From JBHOQS01 sp042408875 (GTDB lineage: Bacteria > Chloroflexota > UBA11872 > JBHOQS01), in contig JBHOQS010000020.1 in assembly GCA_042408875.1 (NCBI GenBank), forward strand, positions 1 to 64,000: 64,000 bases of DNA, in the 5' to 3' direction. The position numbers were made by a program, and so were the translations under genes. Below are positions 38,946-49,041 of this stretch, piece by piece. The notes under the pieces are model-generated. The model made no database searches, was not told the DNA's origin, and worked only from the letters and a program-made list of their open reading frames with translations. Every line of letters starts with the position of its first letter. Position 1 is the stretch's first letter.

Positions 38946-40400
38946 ATGGGTGAAAGCTTGGCAAGTAGTGCGCTCCCTCCCGACACGCTGTGGTGGATCG
39001 GGCTTGGGGCAGTAGCACTCTTCACCATTGGTATGCTGTACTGGCGCAGCATGCTGCTGCCGTTCTTCGTAATCCTGTACGTCGAAGGCTTCTTCCGCAA
39101 CCTGCTGGACACACCGGCCGTGCTTCTCGTCAAGGACGTGCTGCTCGCCGGCATCTACGCAGGCTTTCTGCTCTACGCTTTGAAGCACCGTCGCTGGCTG
39201 GCCCTCCCTGTCTCGCTTGGCCTGCCGCTGGCCTGCTTCTTCGGCCTAGCGGTTCTTCAAATGTTTAATCCGGCGCTGGGATCAGTGGCGGTTGGACTGG
39301 TAGGGCTAAAGACATACTTCTACTATTTGCCTCTATGCATCATAGCTCCTGCGCTGCTTAACACACGCCAGCGCCTCTACCGGACACTGGCTGGCCTGCT
39401 GCTTGTTGCCATTCCTATCGCGGCATACGGAATTGTGCAGTATGTGCAGGGCCCTGAAGCGTACGCATCGCTGGGTCCGGCCTTCCGGCGCGCCACATTT
39501 GTGATCATTGACGAGTATTACGAAGGGACAGTGCTCTTCCGGCCCAGTTCGACGTTCTCCTGGCCCTCCCACTATTCCACGTTTCTCGGCTTCTCAGTGA
39601 TGCTTGCTGTGGGCGCCATGCACCTGCGCAAGACACCCCATCTACGACGGATAGCGTGGCTGGCCCTGCCGGTGCTCGTGGTGGCAGTGATCGTGAGCGG
39701 ACAGCGCTCCCTCTACCTGTTGCTTCCAGCCACTATCGTGCTCATGCTCATGCTCGTGCGTGCGACAGGTGCTCTTCTGCGCCTTGGCGCGGGCCTAGCG
39801 GCAGTAGGACTGGGACTAGCTTTCTTGGCCCCTCCAGCCATTCTTGGTCGCTTCGCCACCTTCTTCGCCGAAAGCCAGGGAGCCCTGATCGGTAGCCGTT
39901 TCCAGGCAGCCTGGAGCAATCTCGCTAGAGCCGTGCTCACAAGTCCCCTGGGACGGGGTACCGGCATCTCCGCTCTCGGCTCGCGTTATCTTGCTACAGA
40001 CGCATTTATCTTCACTGAGAGCCTGTTTGCTCGTATTGTGAACGAATTAGGTATTCTTGGCCTGGTAACGTTTCTCTGGCTCTACTTCGCCCTCCTGTTG
40101 TATTCGTGGCGTGTGCTGCATCAAACACGCAATCGAGACCTGCGATACCTCGCGGCTATGGCGTTCGCCTATCTCGCGGGATCGTTGCTGGGCATCTACG
40201 GGAGCAATAGCCTGGACGTGGCAGCGTCGGCGGTGAGTTTCTGGCTAATGCTGGGTATAGGCCGAACAGTGTCGGTGCTGGATAGAGAGGCATCCACCAC
40301 CGAGCCCGCCAGGATAGCGCAGCAGACAGGTACAATCCGGCGTATACCTGTGCCGGTATCCTTAGGACATCTGGGGCCTGGCCGCCTGCCGATGCGCTAG
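38946..40400 (+). CDS. Wzy/WaaL-like O-antigen polymerase or ligase
   Basis: A 484-residue membrane protein with about 10-12 hydrophobic helices and the large outer loop region typical of the O-antigen ligase/polymerase family (FRPSSTFSWPSHYSTFLGFSVML at about 198-220, and SPLGRGTGISALGSRY near 335). These proteins polymerise or transfer lipid-linked glycan units on the outer face of the membrane. No other polymerase candidate exists in the window, so it probably completes the Wzx/Wzy route with the flippase at 28852 and the Wzz-like protein at 24931. The C-terminal 50 residues are Thr/Arg-rich and soluble. Confidence 0.85.
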   Translation: MGESLASSALPPDTLWWIGLGAVALFTIGMLYWRSMLLPFFVILYVEGFFRNLLDTPAVLLVKDVLLAGIYAGFLLYALKHRRWLALPVSLGLPLACFFGLAVLQMFNPALGSVAVGLVGLKTYFYYLPLCIIAPALLNTRQRLYRTLAGLLLVAIPIAAYGIVQYVQGPEAYASLGPAFRRATFVIIDEYYEGTVLFRPSSTFSWPSHYSTFLGFSVMLAVGAMHLRKTPHLRRIAWLALPVLVVAVIVSGQRSLYLLLPATIVLMLMLVRATGALLRLGAGLAAVGLGLAFLAPPAILGRFATFFAESQGALIGSRFQAAWSNLARAVLTSPLGRGTGISALGSRYLATDAFIFTESLFARIVNELGILGLVTFLWLYFALLLYSWRVLHQTRNRDLRYLAAMAFAYLAGSLLGIYGSNSLDVAASAVSFWLMLGIGRTVSVLDREASTTEPARIAQQTGTIRRIPVPVSLGHLGPGRLPMR

Positions 40401-40427
40401 GAGTGACCGAGGGGCAGGACTATACAT

Positions 40428-41534
40428 TTGCACCGTAGGAAGGTGATGTACGTCATTCACACAAGCCCGACCTACTTCGGTGATCGCTCGATCGTTGGTG
40501 GTGGCGAGCGCTACAGCTTCGAGCTCGCCCGGGCTATGGCTGAGCATGTTCCGACTACTTTCGTGTCCTTCGCTGAGCACAGCAAGAGCATTCACAGGGG
40601 ACCTTTACAGATCCGACTGCTGCCCTCGCCGCGCTTCCTTTTACGTCGTCCGCTGCATGCTTGCAGCTTGCTCCTTCCCATACTAGTCCTAACAACTGAG
40701 ATCATTCATGCGCATCAATTTCCTGTCCCTGCGACCGATATTATCATTCTCTCTGCCCTATTTCGACGCGGCACTCGAGTGTTCCTTACCGACCACGGCG
40801 GAGCGACCCCCTACTCGCTGGGACACCGGCTGCGTATTGAGCGTTTTGCTGCAGGAACACTTTTTGTCTCTGAATTCAGCCGCAAGCTCTGGCAAGAGGC
40901 TGGACGATGGTGCGAACGCAGCGCAGTGATCTATGCAGGTGTGGATACCCAGCGCTTCTCTCCGTCATCCTCTCCCGGGGATCGAGCTGGAACAGTGTTG
41001 TACGTGGGACGTCTTTTACCCCATAAAGGGGTGGACTATCTTATCCAGGCAGTGGACGACAAGCTCCGACTAGAAGTTGTGGGACGGCCTTACTCGCTGA
41101 CATACTATGAGCACTTGCGCGGTCTAGCACAGGGAAAGTCCGTACAGTTTAGCACTGCTGTGACAGATGATGAGCTTATTGAGAAATATCGCCGCGCGAG
41201 CGTGGTAGTACTCCCTTCTGTCTACCGAGATTGCTACGGCAACTGGCATGGCAATGCTGAACTGCTCGGTCTGACACTGCTCGAAGCGATGGCTTGCGGA
41301 ACACCGGTCATTTGTACGGACGTCGGTGGCATGCCTGAGGTCGTCGTTCACGGGGAAACCGGTTATATTGTCCCGCCCAATGACCCACAGGCACTTCGCG
41401 AGGCACTTCATACCATCGCGGATCACCCATCGACAATTGCGCGCATGGGTGCCGCGGCACGGCAGCACGTTCTCTCACGCTTTACCTGGCAGAATGTTGT
41501 ACGGCACTGTCTCTCGTACTATGCCCAATTGTGA
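40428..41534 (+). CDS. GT4-family glycosyltransferase
   Basis: A 368-residue GT-B enzyme. TTG 40428 is taken as start because CAGGA lies 8 bases upstream; ATG 40446 is the alternative. VMYVIHTSPTYFGDRSIVGGGERYSFELA opens the first domain (read from residue 6 in two parts around GGGE), LYVGRLLPHKGVDYLIQA the second, and GLTLLEAMACG the donor region, with an unusual CYGNWHGNAELLG insert before it. It closes the rightward glycan operon, followed by a perfect hairpin shared with the convergent gene. Confidence 0.88.
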   Translation: MHRRKVMYVIHTSPTYFGDRSIVGGGERYSFELARAMAEHVPTTFVSFAEHSKSIHRGPLQIRLLPSPRFLLRRPLHACSLLLPILVLTTEIIHAHQFPVPATDIIILSALFRRGTRVFLTDHGGATPYSLGHRLRIERFAAGTLFVSEFSRKLWQEAGRWCERSAVIYAGVDTQRFSPSSSPGDRAGTVLYVGRLLPHKGVDYLIQAVDDKLRLEVVGRPYSLTYYEHLRGLAQGKSVQFSTAVTDDELIEKYRRASVVVLPSVYRDCYGNWHGNAELLGLTLLEAMACGTPVICTDVGGMPEVVVHGETGYIVPPNDPQALREALHTIADHPSTIARMGAAARQHVLSRFTWQNVVRHCLSYYAQL

Positions 41535-41557
41535 GGGGCAGAATGTCGCGATGCTAT

Positions 41558-41595
41558 ACTGGGAGTATTCAGCAAACCTGCTGAATACTCCCAGT
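41558..41595. terminator. Perfect hairpin between convergent genes
   Basis: A 17-bp perfect stem (arm ACTGGGAGTATTCAGCA) with loop AACC lies between the stops of the rightward GT4 gene (41534) and the leftward exported protein (41636). The + strand tail is TGGGCTTTCG. It most likely ends transcription from both sides. Confidence 0.82.
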
Positions 41596-41635
41596 TGGGC
41601 TTTCGTCAATGGTAGCAGCGACCGCGTGTACCGTG

Positions 41636-44365
41636 CTACTTGTTCACGAGCGGTGCCTGAAGCGTAACGACCGCCTGTTTTGGCGTGGTAAACGTTGCAT
41701 CGGTGGTGACTGCCTGCGCCGGGCCGCGCACGACGATGCGGTAATGATAGATCGCCCCCGGCTGCAAATCTTGCAGCGTCACGCTGTGGCTCGTTCCGGA
41801 AGCGGTGGCAGCGCTTCGGTGGAGATACGCCGGCCACCACTCCGTCGGTCGCTGACTTGTCAGACCTTCCTGCGTTCCGAACGTGTCATATTCAACCCAG
41901 CCGGTGCAGGGTCGGTCAGTGGTCCAGGTGAGGGTTGCACTTGTGCCGGACACTGTGACCTGCACGTTTGCAATCGTGGGCAATGTTGCTGGAGTACTTC
42001 CGCCACGTTGCCAGACTGTCCCATCAGAATAGCGGACCCAGGTTTCATCCGGTCCGTTCCCATACACCCAGTAGGCGTCGCTGTAGTCCCAGTGGACATT
42101 GTCATCAAGGCTTACAACGGGATCTCCACTACTGTGCGCTTCCCAGGTCGTGCCCTGGTAGCCACGCACAATCCTTTCAATCCATCCCTCACCACGATCC
42201 CCCACCGAAGAGGCCGCGGTGGTACTGGCATACCAGATCACTTCGTTCCCGATCCGTATTCGCCCGCTGTCTGGGAGATGAAAAATGTTTGAGACCTGTA
42301 GGCGATCCGGCTGATCGGTTGCCGTCATTGCTGTCAAGAGCGTTATCGGTGGCGCTGGAGCAGGTTGCAGCCCTACCAGCTCGACGCGATCCGGCATTCC
42401 GAAGCGGTCCATCCGGCTGGCGAACAGGGCGTTTTCTGCTTTGACGGCGTCTCCAACAGCTGGCTGAACCTGAAGAGCCGGATCACACCCAACCCCGGCT
42501 GCGACACAGTGATAGCGGCGCGCCGTTGCCGTGTCGACCCGACTGTTGGACCAGTCGAGCTGGCTTGAAACCATCCCTTCTGGGCCAAACGATGCAAAGT
42601 ACCCTGCCGCACCCCATTCGCGATACTGTGCGGCCCATGGGGCCGCCTGGTTATACTCAACCAGCAAAAGTGGTACGGGATTTTCATGTGTAAAGTACAT
42701 ACCCAGGGAATGGACATAGACCCAGAAATCCACATCGATTGGGGACACATTGTACGCGACACGGTTATACCATTCGAAGCCGGTCGCAAATCCACCGGTG
42801 TCACGGAAGAGTGCGCAGGCGCCATTGAGAAACCATCCGTTGTACACCCACTGCCGCCGATACGCCTGATACTCTGGATGGGCCAGGTTTGGCACCATCT
42901 GAGGCTGCGGTTTGAGCGTTCCGTCGGGGTTCTGCGGCGCCCAGTCGGGATGTTGCTTCCAGAGGATCGAGCCCGGCCAGGTACGGTCGAAGCGCGACCA
43001 GATCGTTGATGTGGTCGGGTTTCCTACCCCCTCGTACCACTCGCGCGTCCAGTAATCCAGCTGCAGGCCAAGTGCGCGTGCCGCATCATTCATGTCTCGA
43101 AATTGCTGTAGTGTTCCATACACGTATGGATCGCCTGGCGGCAGATTTTCGACCGCATTCGGGATATAAAGTTCAGGAAAGAGCGGACCAGTTCCCGTAA
43201 TTGTTGAGGGATCGCCACCAACCTGGGATCGTGCGGTATCAATGTGAGCGATGAGACGGCTCCGACGCATGCTATAGGGCTTATAGTTGTTCGACCAAAA
43301 AGCGATATAGTCGGACCATCTCACCATCCCTGACCCGGTATAGTCAAACGTGCGAAACCAGTACGGCATTGTCGGAGTAAACCCGATCACCTGGAGCTGT
43401 TCGCGTGTGACGGCAAAGCGGACATTGAGATACCGCTGCGGCGCTGGAAGGGACGCATCGGCCGAGCCGAAGAGAAAGATAAGCGGACCAACCGTCAGCT
43501 GTTGCAAGGCGTTTCGTGGGGGTGCAAATTCTACCACCTGTATGCCCACACGCGGCCGGCCGGCGTCGACCTGCCGAATGTCACGAGGATACGTCACGAA
43601 GGTTCCTTGCGCGTGTGTGGCCAGAGCAAAGGTCTGTTTCGCGCTGTCATAGCGAGGCGTGACATCATCCGCAAACCGCCACTGCCGGATACCTCCGCCA
43701 TCGCCGTCAAACCGCCAGCCGTCCATGCCGTTTCGCGAGCCGTTGACGGCTAGACGCGAGATAAACCCGCACGAGACCGTTCCGATACCGGCTGGGACAG
43801 TTCCGCCGGTATCGACGGTGGCCGTAATGGAAAATCCATTGTATGCCACGCCGGCAACCGTACGGGTCTCTGCGCGATACGTGAGCTGATAGGTCGTCGT
43901 CCCGCTATACGGCGGGTTCCGGTTCGGGATACGATAGGTAATAGTGATGCTCTCCGCGTCTGGCGTATACCCCAGATATTGTGGCTTCGGTATACCCATG
44001 GTCTGCCATGCGTCGTTACCGGGGGTTACCGGGGAGGTGATCCCTGTCCCGAATTCGTAGACGGTAACATCCGATTGGAGGTACCAGAGGTCGTTCTCCG
44101 GTCCCATGGTCAGCGCCACACCGCGCTCGTCGTACCAGGCAAAGAGGCGGCAGTTGTCCGTATCCCAGAGCAGTCGATGACCATTGGGGAAGGTAATGTT
44201 CAGTGCAGTGGTCGAGGGCTTTCCCGGCCACTGCACAGTGGTCTGGCTTACTGTGACGCTAGCTGCCTCTCCCGGCATCTGAGTCCGTACGCTACGTACG
44301 GCGCCGACTAGCGTTGCCGACGCTGCGGCTACTTTCCCAAACTGCCGTCTCTTCAATCGGATCAT
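41636..44365 (-). CDS. Tat-exported glycosidase-like protein with Fn3 domain
   Basis: A 909-residue secreted protein. Residues 1-30 carry a Tat signal (LKRRQFGKVAAASATLVGAV; RR-x-F-x-K pattern). A beta-rich N-terminal half (about 50-330) is followed by a barrel-like region with features of retaining glycoside hydrolases (LQLDYWTREWYEG at about 434-446, FRDTGGFATGFEW near 518-530). A 100-residue beta segment follows, then a C-terminal Fn3-like domain (about 793-895, VTVSGTSATLTWTTDRPCTGWVEYD). I cannot assign a GH family. It may trim or degrade the polysaccharide made by the surrounding genes. ATG 44365 follows GGAAGGGAA. Confidence 0.75.
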   Translation of the reverse strand: MIRLKRRQFGKVAAASATLVGAVRSVRTQMPGEAASVTVSQTTVQWPGKPSTTALNITFPNGHRLLWDTDNCRLFAWYDERGVALTMGPENDLWYLQSDVTVYEFGTGITSPVTPGNDAWQTMGIPKPQYLGYTPDAESITITYRIPNRNPPYSGTTTYQLTYRAETRTVAGVAYNGFSITATVDTGGTVPAGIGTVSCGFISRLAVNGSRNGMDGWRFDGDGGGIRQWRFADDVTPRYDSAKQTFALATHAQGTFVTYPRDIRQVDAGRPRVGIQVVEFAPPRNALQQLTVGPLIFLFGSADASLPAPQRYLNVRFAVTREQLQVIGFTPTMPYWFRTFDYTGSGMVRWSDYIAFWSNNYKPYSMRRSRLIAHIDTARSQVGGDPSTITGTGPLFPELYIPNAVENLPPGDPYVYGTLQQFRDMNDAARALGLQLDYWTREWYEGVGNPTTSTIWSRFDRTWPGSILWKQHPDWAPQNPDGTLKPQPQMVPNLAHPEYQAYRRQWVYNGWFLNGACALFRDTGGFATGFEWYNRVAYNVSPIDVDFWVYVHSLGMYFTHENPVPLLLVEYNQAAPWAAQYREWGAAGYFASFGPEGMVSSQLDWSNSRVDTATARRYHCVAAGVGCDPALQVQPAVGDAVKAENALFASRMDRFGMPDRVELVGLQPAPAPPITLLTAMTATDQPDRLQVSNIFHLPDSGRIRIGNEVIWYASTTAASSVGDRGEGWIERIVRGYQGTTWEAHSSGDPVVSLDDNVHWDYSDAYWVYGNGPDETWVRYSDGTVWQRGGSTPATLPTIANVQVTVSGTSATLTWTTDRPCTGWVEYDTFGTQEGLTSQRPTEWWPAYLHRSAATASGTSHSVTLQDLQPGAIYHYRIVVRGPAQAVTTDATFTTPKQAVVTLQAPLVNK

Positions 44366-45746
44366 GGGTCGCTGTTCCCTTCCCTCGGATTTTTCAGATC
44401 ATGCCGGCGAGCCATATATGGATGGTCAGAGCTCGGCTCGTAGCAAGACTGTTGGCAGGCACGATCTCGAGCTTGGCAGCAGCATTCGTTGGATACTGCT
44501 GCTCGATGAAAAACAAGCGTACTGTGAGCGGCCAATCAATCCGAATCCGTTTAGGAGCTCCCTGACTTCGGCAAGCTCGTCGACTCGGATGCCGCCTGCT
44601 GGCAGCTTAGCGGAACACGTCCATGAGGAAGAAAGACCTGCCGATTGAGTGCGCTGGGCCCAGCCACACCGAGCCTCGCCCGGACCGGGTGGCTAGTACT
44701 GCTCGTCGAAAGCCTGTTAAAGAGGCTAGTACCCGAAGTGCGCTATCGGCTGCGGTCGGCAGCGCATACGCCGGCACGTACCGCTCAACACTTTCGCGGC
44801 TCCACAGGTGACGTGCTCGAAAAACAAACGGCTCCGCCCAAAGCCGTGCGCTCACCGGGTTTGGCTGCTCGTGCATCCGTCGACTGCTTACCCTTGGCCA
44901 CCGGCAGGGAGTCCATAGCAGCGCGATGCACGCCGCTAAAAGTACCAAGAGTCCCGCCGGGTTGGGCATGCTCGGTGTGGCTCCGTCTACCCGCGGTAGC
45001 TCAGCGCGCCCAGTCGACAATCAGCAGCCATGGCCCACGCAGAGTGCGTTTAGCTAATTTTGTGGGAGCGAAATAGACTGGTCGGAAACGCATCTCATTA
45101 CTCGCGCCAAGATCATGCACAGTTTGCACCTAATTCATTTCTATCCTACCTTCTCCTTTTCATAAACTCTCACGGCGCTCTACATCCGAGATACGGTCGC
45201 CAGCCACCGGCACCGCAGTCGGTATAGCTGACACTCGCGTCTCACTATGCTTCCCAAACCAAGTTTGTATCTATTCCCCACTGGGCATCCGCGACATTGA
45301 CGACAAGAGATGCAGTCATTAGTACACGAGCGAACAATGGTGATAATGGCAAGCGCAACAAAATGTGACAGCATGAACGGATAGTTTTGTTATGAAGCAA
45401 ATCTCGCAGTAAAAGAGAACATGAAACTTTTTAACTATACATCAAGAAGTGTTGCTAATAATGAAATTCCCAGATTAGTCTTAATAAAGAGATATCCATC
45501 TTTATAGAATTGTTCGATTGTTTCGTTATAGTTATGGATCAATGTTGAGTAAACCTCTCTCAGCAAGCGAGATAGTGAGGCAATCGAAGCGATCTCTACC
45601 GGCAGCATTCTGATTAAAGTGTACGAGGAGAATTAGTAAGATAATGGCCGCCAGCCGGAACTGCAAAAACGGTCGCATTGTACTCTCACCTGGTCAGGAG
45701 TCCCAATTAACAGCTATATTGTAGAGAATATAGCGATCAGCGAATG
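44366..45746. other. 1.4-kb stretch without a supportable gene, partly AT-rich
   Basis: Open frames exist on both strands between 44600 and 45080 (longest 143 and 137 codons), but neither shows a recognisable domain, a ribosome binding site or consistent codon bias. The minus-strand frame 44607-45020 contains one hydrophobic helix (LLVLLAACIALLWTP) and could be a decayed membrane-protein gene. From about 45080 to 45740 the DNA becomes strongly AT-rich with many stops in all frames. It probably contains the promoter of the exported protein and remnants of lost genes. Confidence 0.5.
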
Positions 45747-47270
45747 CTACTGGCAGAAGAAACCAGCCCTGGACAGTTTGTAGAAGATAGCGAAACTCAG
45801 ACTGATCGCTGCACTCATTGCTGCTGCACCGATCCAGCGCGGTATATGCACTATAGGCAGCATCCACCACCACAGTGCCACCACGCGCAGGAGCTGCCCC
45901 TGCTCTTCTGGGGTCCCCGCCTGCCTCACCAAGACGCGGACATCGATCTGCTGCGCCTCCTGCACCTGATCATAGGCGGCAGGCCACAGGTGCAGGAACG
46001 GCGCATGTGCCGGCGACCAGAGGAGCTCCCGAGCAGAAAACCCCTGGCGTCGGGCTACAAGCTCATAGCGCTCGTAAAACGTGATCAGAGTGGGCGCATT
46101 GATGACGAAGCCGGCAATCGCCAGGGCGGCGAGCAGGCGACGCCAGCGTTGGTTGATGACGGCAGCAGACGCAAGGAGCAAGGGCAACGTAGGCAGGAGA
46201 AATCTTGGCCCCCAGGCTCGCCCGCCGCCCCAGAATTCCCAGGCAGCGTGCACCAACATAAAAGCCGCGAAGATCAGCGCTATCAGCGCGGCTTCAGGGC
46301 GACGTGACATATGCCGCCAAAGGCGGGCAATCCCCACCAGGCCGAGCAACGCCACCGGCGAGTACCAGAGCAACCCGCGCCCGGGGCTGAACAACAGCCC
46401 GGCCAGTCCCTCGGACACAGCTGCCACAGAGAATGCCCATGGCTGCCCAAAGGAGAGCGGGCTCCCGAACCGCATAATGTTGTACGTCATAGAGAGAAGC
46501 GCCCCTACACTTCCTGTGAGGATTGGTAGCACGGTGACGGATAGTGCACGCTTCTTCATGAGCAGGTAGCCGAAGAGTAGCGGTGCCACAATGATGCCTG
46601 TCGGCTTCGCCAGGACGGCCAGGCCGGCCAGCACACTTCCCGTGATAATCTCCGTCCTCGTTCTGCCTATCACGCAATGGACCGCGCCGGTCACCAGCAA
46701 CGCTAGCAGCGGCTCGGCGAAGAATGTGCGCGCATACACCAGCGCGATTGTTCCAAGGGCATAGGCGATCGCCGCGAGGAGGGCCGCGCGGCCGCTCGCA
46801 CCGAGGCGAAGACCTAGCAAGAAGACGAGGGAGCCCGTCGTGGCTGTGAGTAGCGCCGGCAGCACCAGTGCGCAAACCACAGCCAGGTAATGGGCCGGGA
46901 GGCCTAGCACGTGTCCAAGAGCCAGCCCGGCTGCCACAAAGGGTATCGCCAGCACTGATGCCAGCGGATACCAGGCCGAGTAGTACTGGCCCTCGACGCC
47001 TGGCTGGCCTAATTCAGGCGGCACGGTCAATGTGCCTCTCGTCACTACCGACTCTGCCACTGCGATCATGGACGTGCCGTCTACCGAGAAGTTGCCAGGT
47101 GGCAGCACAGCGAAAAACAGCAACCCTAGAGCAGTCCCCAGCGCGACCGCGTGCTTCACTGCTGTGTGCTCTTGAAGCGCGGGGATCGGTGACGTAGAGG
47201 CAGTCGCAAAGGTTAGTTCACAGCGCAACGACTGATCGAACTTGTGTGACACGCATTGCCTCGGCTGCAC
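45747..47270 (-). CDS. GT-C membrane glycosyltransferase (PMT/ArnT-like)
   Basis: A 507-residue protein with about 11-12 membrane helices. An acidic first-loop motif typical of GT-C enzymes is visible after TM1 (GNFSVDGTSMIAVAESVV, about residues 57-74, with a single Asp). The order TM1, an outer loop with QYYSAWYPLASVLAIPF, then multiple helices fits polyprenyl-phosphate-sugar-dependent transferases such as protein O-mannosyltransferases or ArnT. Start GTG 47270 is supported by GGAG five bases upstream; GTG 47159 is an alternative. It lies 97 bases downstream of a second GT-C gene of the same strand. Confidence 0.8.
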   Translation of the reverse strand: MQPRQCVSHKFDQSLRCELTFATASTSPIPALQEHTAVKHAVALGTALGLLFFAVLPPGNFSVDGTSMIAVAESVVTRGTLTVPPELGQPGVEGQYYSAWYPLASVLAIPFVAAGLALGHVLGLPAHYLAVVCALVLPALLTATTGSLVFLLGLRLGASGRAALLAAIAYALGTIALVYARTFFAEPLLALLVTGAVHCVIGRTRTEIITGSVLAGLAVLAKPTGIIVAPLLFGYLLMKKRALSVTVLPILTGSVGALLSMTYNIMRFGSPLSFGQPWAFSVAAVSEGLAGLLFSPGRGLLWYSPVALLGLVGIARLWRHMSRRPEAALIALIFAAFMLVHAAWEFWGGGRAWGPRFLLPTLPLLLASAAVINQRWRRLLAALAIAGFVINAPTLITFYERYELVARRQGFSARELLWSPAHAPFLHLWPAAYDQVQEAQQIDVRVLVRQAGTPEEQGQLLRVVALWWWMLPIVHIPRWIGAAAMSAAISLSFAIFYKLSRAGFFCQ

Positions 47271-47367
47271 TTATGCTCCGCAGGTCATTCCGCTTGTACT
47301 ACTCCGACCGCTAGCATCGCGCCGATAGGGACCAGGCGAGTCTTCTAAGCTGTAGGGGTTGTATGGC

Positions 47368-49041
47368 TCAATTCATCACCCGCCACACGCGCGTGCCCGT
47401 CACTGGGTCTTCCCACACAACCGTTGCGCCTGGTAGCTGCCGCACGCTCCTTCGGAGCTCTTTCGTGGCGAACTGTGCGCTCGGAGCCGCGTACAGCCCG
47501 GCGTCTTCGATAATGTACGTGACCCGCCAGCGCGCGATCGCCTGGGTGAGTTCGTCTGCACCGTCTACGCCGAACGGGACGTAGGGCACCGCCGCTATCC
47601 CACTCGCCAGCCGGAGCTTCACCGGCTCTGTAGACAGCACGATGTCCTCGCCCGTGGCATGCAATCGCAGCCAGTCGCTCGCTGCCAAGAACGCGTTCCA
47701 TTCCGGCGGATACAGGCAGCTCGTCACGCCGCCGCATGCATAGGCTTTGCCGAGTGCGGGCATCCCCACGCGCAGGTAGTTCGCCCCCAGGGCTAGGAAC
47801 ATCACCACCGCTATGACCGCGGCGCCATCGGTGCCTTGCATAGGCAGCCGGCCCGCGACTCTCCCCGCAAGAGTCCGCAGCCAGCACTGCACACGCCCGA
47901 GCCCCCGATAGGCGAAGTACAACAGCAGCGGCAGCACCGGCACGAACAGCCGGTTTGTCCGCTCTTCCCAGACCAGCACAATGCCTAGGTAGAACAGCAC
48001 GTATAGGCAGCTCGCTTTCGCACCATGCCGCCAGCACGCCACGCCGCCGGCGATCAGCAGCGCCGTCACTGCCAGCCCGGCTACCGGTTCCAGCGGCAGC
48101 CGGGATTGGACGATGAGGTGTGGCGTGCCACGCCCGGCATACAGCTCCAGGCCATCCAGTACCCACTGCGGGAGCTCCCACACGCTGCGCAGGGAGATAT
48201 CGAAGCCGGCGGTCTCCCGCTGGAGCAGCCAACCGAAGTGGCTGCGCGACAGATACTGCATTGCCTCCGTGTCGCTCATGCGGTGCTGCAGGAGCCACCA
48301 CCCCCATGGGGCTAGTGCCAGACCGCCCACAGCACCGTACACGAGCATCAGTGTGAAGCGCCTAGCCAGTAGCAGCCGCACCAGCCACGCTCCCAGAAGC
48401 ACTATGCCGATTGGCCGGGTGTATGCTGCACTCAGGGTCAGAAGCAGGATCAGGCCGTGCCGCCAGATCTCGGTGCTGCGAGGCGATGCGCCTTTCTGGC
48501 GTGCCGAGGGTAGCCAGTGCTCTGCGGCGATGAGCGCGCCCAGCGAGAGTACTGTGTACGGCATTTCGGTCCGCAGAAGCTGAGAGAAAGCGAGAGCGCC
48601 GGGATGGAGCAGGAAGAGGGCGGCGACCCCGAGTGCTGCCGGCGTACTGCCGCCGATGCTGCGCACCCACCACCACGCCAGCAGGATCGACCAGGCGTAG
48701 GCTACGATCGGCACGACCTTCAGTGCTCGCAGCACCTCGGGCGGCACGATGGTGCTCTGCGGCCAGGCAAAGAGCATCGCCGCCAGCATCCCCGGGAAGC
48801 CGGGCGGCCACACAGGATGCGGGACATGCTCGGTACCCACCTGGTGCACATAGCCCAGCCCGTGCCGCAGCGCCCAGGTCAGCATGACGTACATGCCGTC
48901 GTCTCCGCCGGACGTGTCCCACAACGGCTGCACCAGCGCTGCGGCCAGGAGCCCCCCGCCCAGGGCGAGGACGCCGGCAGGCGCCAGCGTCCCGCTTCCT
49001 GTCGCCAGCCATGGCCGGCATCTGACAGCCCTGGCAGTCAT
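47368..49041 (-). CDS. GT-C membrane glycosyltransferase
   Basis: A 557-residue protein with about 10-12 membrane helices and a soluble C-terminal domain of about 120 residues. The first loop contains the acidic motif WDTSGGDDGMYVMLTWALR (about residues 42-60), with Asp-Asp as the likely catalytic base region of GT-C enzymes. The start is fixed at ATG 49041 by its four-base ATGA overlap with the stop of the upstream acyltransferase; the longer open frame to 49419 lies inside that gene. It probably adds a sugar from a polyprenyl-phosphate donor on the outer face of the membrane. Confidence 0.85.
   Translation of the reverse strand: MTARAVRCRPWLATGSGTLAPAGVLALGGGLLAAALVQPLWDTSGGDDGMYVMLTWALRHGLGYVHQVGTEHVPHPVWPPGFPGMLAAMLFAWPQSTIVPPEVLRALKVVPIVAYAWSILLAWWWVRSIGGSTPAALGVAALFLLHPGALAFSQLLRTEMPYTVLSLGALIAAEHWLPSARQKGASPRSTEIWRHGLILLLTLSAAYTRPIGIVLLGAWLVRLLLARRFTLMLVYGAVGGLALAPWGWWLLQHRMSDTEAMQYLSRSHFGWLLQRETAGFDISLRSVWELPQWVLDGLELYAGRGTPHLIVQSRLPLEPVAGLAVTALLIAGGVACWRHGAKASCLYVLFYLGIVLVWEERTNRLFVPVLPLLLYFAYRGLGRVQCWLRTLAGRVAGRLPMQGTDGAAVIAVVMFLALGANYLRVGMPALGKAYACGGVTSCLYPPEWNAFLAASDWLRLHATGEDIVLSTEPVKLRLASGIAAVPYVPFGVDGADELTQAIARWRVTYIIEDAGLYAAPSAQFATKELRRSVRQLPGATVVWEDPVTGTRVWRVMN

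Noticed and set aside
44607..45020. 137-codon minus-strand frame as a gene
   Set aside because: One hydrophobic helix but no ribosome binding site, domain or codon bias; kept only as a possible remnant.
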